Shown here: positions 41,303 through 45,877 of the stretch, piece by piece
How the letters are laid out: every line of letters begins with the position of its first letter
Numbering within the stretch: position 1 is the first letter of the stretch
Origin: a virus
IMG/VR virus record: IMGVR_UViG_3300012920_000071
Span: 1-45,877 of that record
Strand: one strand, 5' to 3'
DNA length: 45,877 nucleotides
Made by a program: the position numbers and the translations under genes
The notes under the pieces: generated by a model
Told to the model about the DNA's origin: nothing
The model's input: only the letters and a program-made list of their open reading frames with translations
The model's database searches: none

Positions 41303-43253
41303 AAAGACTAGGGAGTACTTGGAGCTTGGTGCTCCAGAAGGACAGCGTAATGCTGAACTATTCAACGCTGCATGTCAGCTACGTGATGCCAACTGGCCAC
41401 TTCATGTAATGGATGAGCTTTTAACCCGTAGAGGGCGCCTTGATGGTTTGCCTGAGAGCGAGATAAAAGCCTGTATACAGTCGGTGTTAAAGTCACCTGC
41501 TAGACAACCCTTACTGGAGAGTAAGCATCGCATACCTAATCTTATTAACCAGTTTAAGATTCAACAGCCTGAACCTGAACCTGAGCCAATTGTTTATGCG
41601 TTGGATGAAGGAGACAGATTACCTGAGCCAATTGAGGAAGATGCTACAAAGATATTCTTAGAGACCATATTCTCTCCAGAGGATAAGATACAGATAGTTG
41701 TAGGTCACAAGAACGAGGAGGGTGTCGAAGTCCCTTCAGGTAATCACCCAACTCTTCCTTTGCGCCTTTGGTTAGATAAGATTGAATCAAAGGGTGGCAT
41801 TCAGAACGTCTTTCCTGCGATGGATGAGGGGGGTCGGATTAATCAAGGAATGTACATTGCTATCAACCCACTCATCGATCCTAAGTTGGGGAGGAAAAAG
41901 AAGAATGTATCAAGATTTGATCACGCTTTAATTGAGTTTGATTCGATTAGTACGACTCAGCAGTGGCAATTGATAAAGAAAAGCCGGATACCTTGTGCTA
42001 CTGTGTGCTTCTCAGGTGGTAAGTCACTTCATGCTTTGGTGCGTGTAAATGCAAGAAACCAAGAGGAGTATGACACACGTGTTGATAAGTTACTTCAGCA
42101 TTTCTCGGAGTATGAGGTAGATACCCAAAACCGTGACCCATCAAGACTGTCTAGGCTACCTGGAGTCATCCGAGGTGACACGGGTAATGCCCAGACTTTG
42201 TTGGCAACAAACATGGGCGCAAAGAGTTGGAATGAGTGGGAAGACTTCACCTCTGACAACTTTCCATCAATACTCACACAGGAGGATTTCTATAATGAGG
42301 ATATTACTGAGCCAACTCCCATAATAGAGGGTCTACTCAATAGACAGTTGAGCCTAGTGATTGGTGGAAGTTCTAAAACTTATAAGTCATGGACACTATT
42401 GGACATGGCGATATCCACAGCCAATGGTTTGCCCTTTTGGGGGTTCAATACCCATGCAGGAAAGTGCCTCTACATCAACTTTGAGATACCTGACTATTAT
42501 ATGCGGGAAAGGGTTAAGAGTATATGCTCTGCGAAGAACCTAGAGCTGCCATCAGAGAACCTATACATATGGAACTTACGTGGTAGAGCACAAGCACTAG
42601 AGACTATAAGGCCAAAGTTCCAGAAGATGATGGCTAATGCAAACTTCGCTATGGTTATCCTTGATCCAATATACAAGACTCTTGGTAACCGAGATGAGAA
42701 CGCTGCGGGTGATATAAATTCACTAATGAATGAGATGGAGCACTTGGCTCTAGAGACAGGAGCCGCGGTTGTATTCGCAACACACTTTAGTAAGGGTAAT
42801 CAGGCTCAAAAGAGCTCAATTGATCGCATATCAGGTAGTGGGGTTTTCGCAAGGTCACCTGACACTATCCTAGTGATGACGGAGCATGAGGAGGATGGTT
42901 GTTTTAGTGTCGAATCAACGGTGCGTAACTATCAGACACCGAAGCCTTTTGTGGTTCAAATGGACTTTCCTTTATTCAAGAGGGTTGATGAATTTGACCC
43001 CGCAAAACTAAAGAGACCAGGTGGAAGACCAGAGGCTCCTGATGTGGTTCCAGAGATCATAGATTTACTTTCCAAGGAAGATTGGGTTGACCAGCCAATA
43101 GTAGTTGCAACCATGACTGAAAGAGGACATTCAGCTTCAACAATCAAGCGGCAAATACAAAAGGCCGTATCTGAGAAGAAGATAGTCCGCGAAAGTAAGC
43201 CAGGTAAAGCATCCAAGCTCAAACGAGGTAACTTAACCCACAAGTTGGGGTAG
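41280..43253 (+). CDS. RepA-like ATPase with primase-like region, 657 aa
   Basis: SD AAAGGAG. N-terminal helical part (about 1-100), then a primase-like segment (about 205-320: SRFDHALIEFDSISTTQQ ... CATVCFSGGKSLHALVRVNA ... NRDPSRLSRLPG), then a RepA/RecA-like ATPase (LVIGGSSKTYKSW as P-loop near 359, FAMVILDPIYKTLGNRDEN as Walker B, VVFATHFSKG). The C-terminal 80 aa look like a winged helix (WVDQPIVVATMTERGHSAST). A combined primase-helicase for phage replication. No separate DNA polymerase is seen in the window. Confidence 0.8.
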   Translation: MELPKIPRKTREYLELGAPEGQRNAELFNAACQLRDANWPLHVMDELLTRRGRLDGLPESEIKACIQSVLKSPARQPLLESKHRIPNLINQFKIQQPEPEPEPIVYALDEGDRLPEPIEEDATKIFLETIFSPEDKIQIVVGHKNEEGVEVPSGNHPTLPLRLWLDKIESKGGIQNVFPAMDEGGRINQGMYIAINPLIDPKLGRKKKNVSRFDHALIEFDSISTTQQWQLIKKSRIPCATVCFSGGKSLHALVRVNARNQEEYDTRVDKLLQHFSEYEVDTQNRDPSRLSRLPGVIRGDTGNAQTLLATNMGAKSWNEWEDFTSDNFPSILTQEDFYNEDITEPTPIIEGLLNRQLSLVIGGSSKTYKSWTLLDMAISTANGLPFWGFNTHAGKCLYINFEIPDYYMRERVKSICSAKNLELPSENLYIWNLRGRAQALETIRPKFQKMMANANFAMVILDPIYKTLGNRDENAAGDINSLMNEMEHLALETGAAVVFATHFSKGNQAQKSSIDRISGSGVFARSPDTILVMTEHEEDGCFSVESTVRNYQTPKPFVVQMDFPLFKRVDEFDPAKLKRPGGRPEAPDVVPEIIDLLSKEDWVDQPIVVATMTERGHSASTIKRQIQKAVSEKKIVRESKPGKASKLKRGNLTHKLG

Positions 43254-43322
43254 GTAACTCAAAACCCTATAATATATATTGGTTCACCCCCAAGGTGGGC
43301 TTAAAGGCCACCACCTTGGGTA
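43245..43322 (+). promoter_or_regulatory. putative promoter and hairpin
   Basis: TTGGGG (43245-43250), 17 nt, TATAAT (43268-43273). It is followed by a perfect 10-bp hairpin CCCAAGGTGG/CCACCTTGGG (43289-43298 / 43311-43320). The 15-mer CAAAACCCTATAATA recurs at 10569. Either a promoter with an attenuator hairpin or a terminator-like end of the replication operon; no U-run is seen. Confidence 0.45.
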
Positions 43323-43646
43323 GTGGACACCAACACAATTACTACCATGGAAGTTGAAATGATAAACAGGGACGGAGTTCCCTTTGGGAGAATCTACAAA
43401 AAAATCTTAACACTCAAATCACGGATTGGTGACATCAATAGGATTTGTGCAAACACGATCCTAGAGCATGGAAACAAATTTAATTGGGTGTGGCTATCCA
43501 ATTTGGAGACAGGTGGGATTCATTGCATGGATACCGCCGACCTCATCAAGCAACCATGTGATGATGATGGTTATCTTCTGGTCAAGTGCGATGACTTTAG
43601 GGTTATAGGCCCAGATGAGATACAGGAGCAGTTTGATGATTTCTGA
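43323..43646 (+). CDS. hypothetical protein, 107 or 99 aa
   Basis: Start uncertain: GTG 43323 lies 2 nt after the hairpin, ATG 43347 (MEVEMINRDGVPFG) is further in; neither has an SD. No family recognised; mixed polarity with a Cys pair (GGIHCMDTADLIKQPCDDDG). Ends inside the next gene. Confidence 0.55.
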   Translation: MDTNTITTMEVEMINRDGVPFGRIYKKILTLKSRIGDINRICANTILEHGNKFNWVWLSNLETGGIHCMDTADLIKQPCDDDGYLLVKCDDFRVIGPDEIQEQFDDF

Positions 43647-43941
43647 TCTATCAGAAGGACCAGAGTCCACTCCACCAAGACTGCTATTTCCTATAGTAAA
43701 TGCTATAATACATTCACATGATGAACCCATTTGGGAAGCAACTATACCTGTGTTTGCTAAATGGATAAAGAGTCATGTGGATGTTATATCAAGAGACAAG
43801 GATTGGAGTGTGGAGTCTATAATGGACGGAAAGTGTCCTGTTGAGTTAGAGGTTGAAAAAGATAATGGATTAACAATTGTTATATTTGTGGAAGGATGGG
43901 AGTACGCAAATCTAAGAACAATGATAAATATAGGAGAATGA
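43636..43941 (+). CDS. hypothetical protein, 101 aa
   Basis: ATG 43636 overlaps the previous gene by 11 nt; an upstream ATG (43615) exists. Starts MISDLSEGPESTPPRLLFPI. No known family; acidic C-terminal half. The stop is followed directly by the SD and start of the methyltransferase, so likely co-transcribed. Confidence 0.6.
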   Translation: MISDLSEGPESTPPRLLFPIVNAIIHSHDEPIWEATIPVFAKWIKSHVDVISRDKDWSVESIMDGKCPVELEVEKDNGLTIVIFVEGWEYANLRTMINIGE

Positions 43942-43942
43942 G

Positions 43943-45331
43943 ATGTGGATATTAGCGACAAAGAAATTACGTGCATTGGCTTGTTTACCGGAGGAGGAGC
44001 GCTCGAGCTCGGAGTTAGAAGAATTATCCCAAACCTGCGAATGCTCGCTTATGTGGAGATCGAAGCCTATGCGGTCACCCTCTTGGCTCAAAAAATTGAA
44101 AGGGGGGAGTTGGATGAAGCACCTATCTTCACTGATGTTACCCAATTCCCTGCAGAACTCTTTCGTGACAAAGTACACCTCGTCGTTGCCGGATATCCAT
44201 GCCAAGATTTCTCCACCGCAGGGAAAAGAGCAGGACTGGAGGGTAATCGCGGAAAGATGTGGGGATACACCAGGTCAGTTGTATCTAGACTTCGAGCCAG
44301 AGCCTTCTTTGGAGAAAATGTTGAAGGCCACGTGTCGCTTGGACTCGACACAGTCGTCAGCGATTTGGTTGAAGATGGTTTCATGGTTAAGGGAGGATTA
44401 TATTCGGCGTTCGAGGTTGGTGCGCCTCATCTTAGAAAGCGAATATTCACATTATCATTCCGAACAGACCCACACACAGGTGGATGGGAGCATGCAAGAA
44501 CAGGAAACCAAGGATGGCTTGACCTCGCAGACGCAGAGTTCCAAGCAATTACCACAGGAAGAGTGCAACTGGCCGACCCCTCAAGTATCAGACGGGAACG
44601 GAGCAGCGAATCCACTACGAGAGGATCATCGGAAGCAATTGAGAGATGTGGAGACGGGCTTGGGGGAGATGTGGCCAACACCAACAACAGCAGAGGGGGG
44701 GAAGATCAGTTGTCAGCCGAACTACGGACAGACGGGACTGAGCAATCATCCATCGATTGTGGGGGAGGTTACCAGACCCAAGGGAGAGAAGAGCCGAAGC
44801 TGGCCGACCCCAGTAGTGACGGATTGCTCAGACGAAGACCTGAAGACATGGGAGAAGAGGTGCGAGAAGCACGGAGAAATGATGCAGAGACCTCTCAGGA
44901 TTGCGGTTCAACAGGATATGCTAGAGGAAGCCATGAAGAGTGGCCAATTAGGTGGCCAGCAAGACCCGGAAACCGACAGCATGACTGGGAAGCCCCTAGA
45001 GTCTTGGGCAACCCCGAACACAATGGATCACCTGCCGCCGAGATCGGAGGAAGCCACAGAGAGGATGATGACGGGGGCAAGGAAGGGGAGATCAGCTCCA
45101 AGCAACCTTCGGGAGCAAGTAGACCCAAAGACGATGAAAGCATGGGCGACTCCAAGGACACTGGATGCGGACGGGCTGATGATGAATGTAAAGAAAAGGG
45201 GTCTACAGCCAGAGAACACACTTTGCGGTCAAGCAGCGAATCAAGTGAAGAGCAAGAAGCTCAATCCGTCATGGGTGGAGAGTCTGATGATGTTACCCGC
45301 GGGTTACACTCAAATAGAATCGACAGACTAA
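43943..45331 (+). CDS. overlapping second-frame protein with WPTP repeats, 462 aa
   Basis: Open for 462 codons in another frame over nearly all of the methyltransferase. The C-terminal half repeats WPTP/WATP (44570, 44672, 44801 and further at about 45008 and 45143) and ends KLNPSWVESLMMLPAGYTQI. I know this pattern (WPTP tracts ... LNPxWVExLMGxPxGWT) from stand-alone phage proteins, so this frame looks conserved rather than accidental. Each WPTP pairs with a LADP/VANT/LGNP unit of the methyltransferase frame. The true start is unknown; ATG 43943 with the same SD is only one option. The N-terminal third may be non-coding noise. Confidence 0.5.
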   Translation: MWILATKKLRALACLPEEERSSSELEELSQTCECSLMWRSKPMRSPSWLKKLKGGSWMKHLSSLMLPNSLQNSFVTKYTSSLPDIHAKISPPQGKEQDWRVIAERCGDTPGQLYLDFEPEPSLEKMLKATCRLDSTQSSAIWLKMVSWLREDYIRRSRLVRLILESEYSHYHSEQTHTQVDGSMQEQETKDGLTSQTQSSKQLPQEECNWPTPQVSDGNGAANPLREDHRKQLRDVETGLGEMWPTPTTAEGGKISCQPNYGQTGLSNHPSIVGEVTRPKGEKSRSWPTPVVTDCSDEDLKTWEKRCEKHGEMMQRPLRIAVQQDMLEEAMKSGQLGGQQDPETDSMTGKPLESWATPNTMDHLPPRSEEATERMMTGARKGRSAPSNLREQVDPKTMKAWATPRTLDADGLMMNVKKRGLQPENTLCGQAANQVKSKKLNPSWVESLMMLPAGYTQIESTD

Positions 45332-45426
45332 GAATGCTTGGAAATGGTGTGGTATGGCTTACTGCGGCAAAAGCCTTTAGCGAAATGCTTGACCAACATA
45401 GGTCAGACTGGGTTGACACAACCTAG
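43945..45426 (+). CDS. DNA (cytosine-5) methyltransferase
   Basis: GTG start 43945 after AGGAG. Motifs in order: I FTGGGALELG (about 14-23), IV GYPCQDFS (catalytic Cys86), VI ENV (124-126), VIII LRKRIF, then the C-terminal motif IX/X RMLGNGVVWLTAAKAF. It methylates cytosine, protecting phage DNA from host restriction, or marking DNA. Between motif VIII and X (about 180-440) the chain is a long hydrophilic insertion with repeats LADAEF, LADPSS, VANTNN, LADPSS, LGNPEH, MGDSKD. This insertion is where a second open frame overlaps it (see next feature). Confidence 0.9.
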   Translation: MDISDKEITCIGLFTGGGALELGVRRIIPNLRMLAYVEIEAYAVTLLAQKIERGELDEAPIFTDVTQFPAELFRDKVHLVVAGYPCQDFSTAGKRAGLEGNRGKMWGYTRSVVSRLRARAFFGENVEGHVSLGLDTVVSDLVEDGFMVKGGLYSAFEVGAPHLRKRIFTLSFRTDPHTGGWEHARTGNQGWLDLADAEFQAITTGRVQLADPSSIRRERSSESTTRGSSEAIERCGDGLGGDVANTNNSRGGEDQLSAELRTDGTEQSSIDCGGGYQTQGREEPKLADPSSDGLLRRRPEDMGEEVREARRNDAETSQDCGSTGYARGSHEEWPIRWPARPGNRQHDWEAPRVLGNPEHNGSPAAEIGGSHREDDDGGKEGEISSKQPSGASRPKDDESMGDSKDTGCGRADDECKEKGSTAREHTLRSSSESSEEQEAQSVMGGESDDVTRGLHSNRIDRLRMLGNGVVWLTAAKAFSEMLDQHRSDWVDTT

Positions 45427-45435
45427 TTTAGTATG
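45413..45435 (+). promoter_or_regulatory. GTTGACA-N14-ATG element (gene 45433)
   Basis: TTGACA 45413-45418 inside the methyltransferase end, 14 nt, ATG 45433. Confidence 0.6.
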
Positions 45436-45877
45436 AATCGCTTAATTGAACTTAATGAATACCTTGATCAGGTCCTCTTAGAGGAAAAAGAGAAAGGCTC
45501 CCCTGCGGCAGCCATAGGGGCAGGTTTAGTTGGAACAGGCGCAGCTGCTGATTACATGGGGTATCGTCGTCGCAAGAAAAGAACCCTAGCAACTCAAGCT
45601 GAGAACCTCAAAGCGGCACAAGGACGGAGAAAGGGCTTACTAAGGCGCATGTTTAGCAAGCAAGCCCGCTTGGATGACGCAAAGGCAAGGCGTGATATTT
45701 CTTCTCTCCGTGGTGCTATGGAGCGCACTGAGGCTAGTGGTTATGGTAGGGATATTTCCCGTAGAGCTAAAGCCGCCACCAGAGGTAGCAAGATGGCTTT
45801 AAAACGCACAGGACGTAAGGTTGCAGGTGCTGGCCGTAAGGTCGTGGATTCTGTAAAGGGCATCCGTGGGCGTGGAA
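45433..45877 (+). CDS. glycine-zipper protein, LIELNEYLDQ start (partial)
   Basis: Begins MNRLIELNEYLDQVLLEEKE, the same start module as the small proteins at 7326-8791. Gly/Ala segment PAAAIGAGLVGTGAAADYMG follows at about 25-44, then a long Arg/Lys-rich chain continues past the window end (148 codons seen). Its partner genes lie 37 kb away in this window. Candidate virion-ejected or membrane-active protein by analogy. Confidence 0.6.
   Translation, partial: MNRLIELNEYLDQVLLEEKEKGSPAAAIGAGLVGTGAAADYMGYRRRKKRTLATQAENLKAAQGRRKGLLRRMFSKQARLDDAKARRDISSLRGAMERTEASGYGRDISRRAKAATRGSKMALKRTGRKVAGAGRKVVDSVKGIRGRG

Overview
The window is part of the genome of a tailed double-stranded DNA phage or prophage. 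Its head and packaging genes are lambda-like (Nu1-type small terminase, GpA-type large terminase, gpW-like joiner, lambda-type portal, serine prohead protease, major capsid protein), and it has one long tape-measure gene (1221 aa). No contractile sheath gene is seen, so a siphovirus is most likely. Both window ends cut through genes, so the genome extends beyond both sides. The sequence does not identify the host. There are no tRNA or rRNA genes, no CRISPR array, no integrase and no insertion sequence that I can recognise.

Layout. (1) 1-5630, leftward: mostly unknown genes with good Shine-Dalgarno (SD) sites, including a MoxR-like AAA+ ATPase paired with a partial HExxH protein of the CobT/VWA type, and a protein carrying DNA-ligase-like adenylation motifs. 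(2) 5631-6046: a long divergent control region with overlapping opposed promoters around a palindrome and a hairpin-rich leader for the leftward operon. (3) 6047-25105, rightward: packaging and head genes. They are interrupted by a two-gene leftward cassette (10629-11602) and by a 9 kb block (13401-22197) of Lys/Arg-rich glycine-zipper proteins, a capsid-decoration/lectin fusion and fibre-like proteins. A strong terminator follows the capsid gene. (4) 25183-36533: connector and tail genes. (5) 36526-37837: MazG-like protein, a very short GTG-started holin-like protein and a metallophosphoesterase. (6) 37975-43253: recombination and replication module (RecT-like protein, ribbon-helix-helix protein, Cas4/RecB-like nuclease, SSB-like protein, RuvC-like resolvase, RepA-like ATPase with primase-like region). 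(7) 43323-45877: two unknown genes, a C5-cytosine methyltransferase that appears overprinted by a second protein in another frame, and the start of another glycine-zipper protein.

Most unusual points. A recurrent element, GTTGAC(A/T) followed by 13-14 nt and then the start codon, lies in front of eight genes that are almost all virion or lysis genes. The same element also occurs inside the prohead protease gene, exactly in front of an in-frame ATG that would produce a separate scaffold protein. The small start modules of several glycine-zipper proteins (LNELLDEAIE type) recur at both ends of the window, suggesting an expanded family of virion-injected or membrane-active proteins. Three copies of one decoration-type domain exist, one fused to two lectin-like domains. 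The leftward control region has unusual RNA-structure potential both before and after gene 4896-5630.
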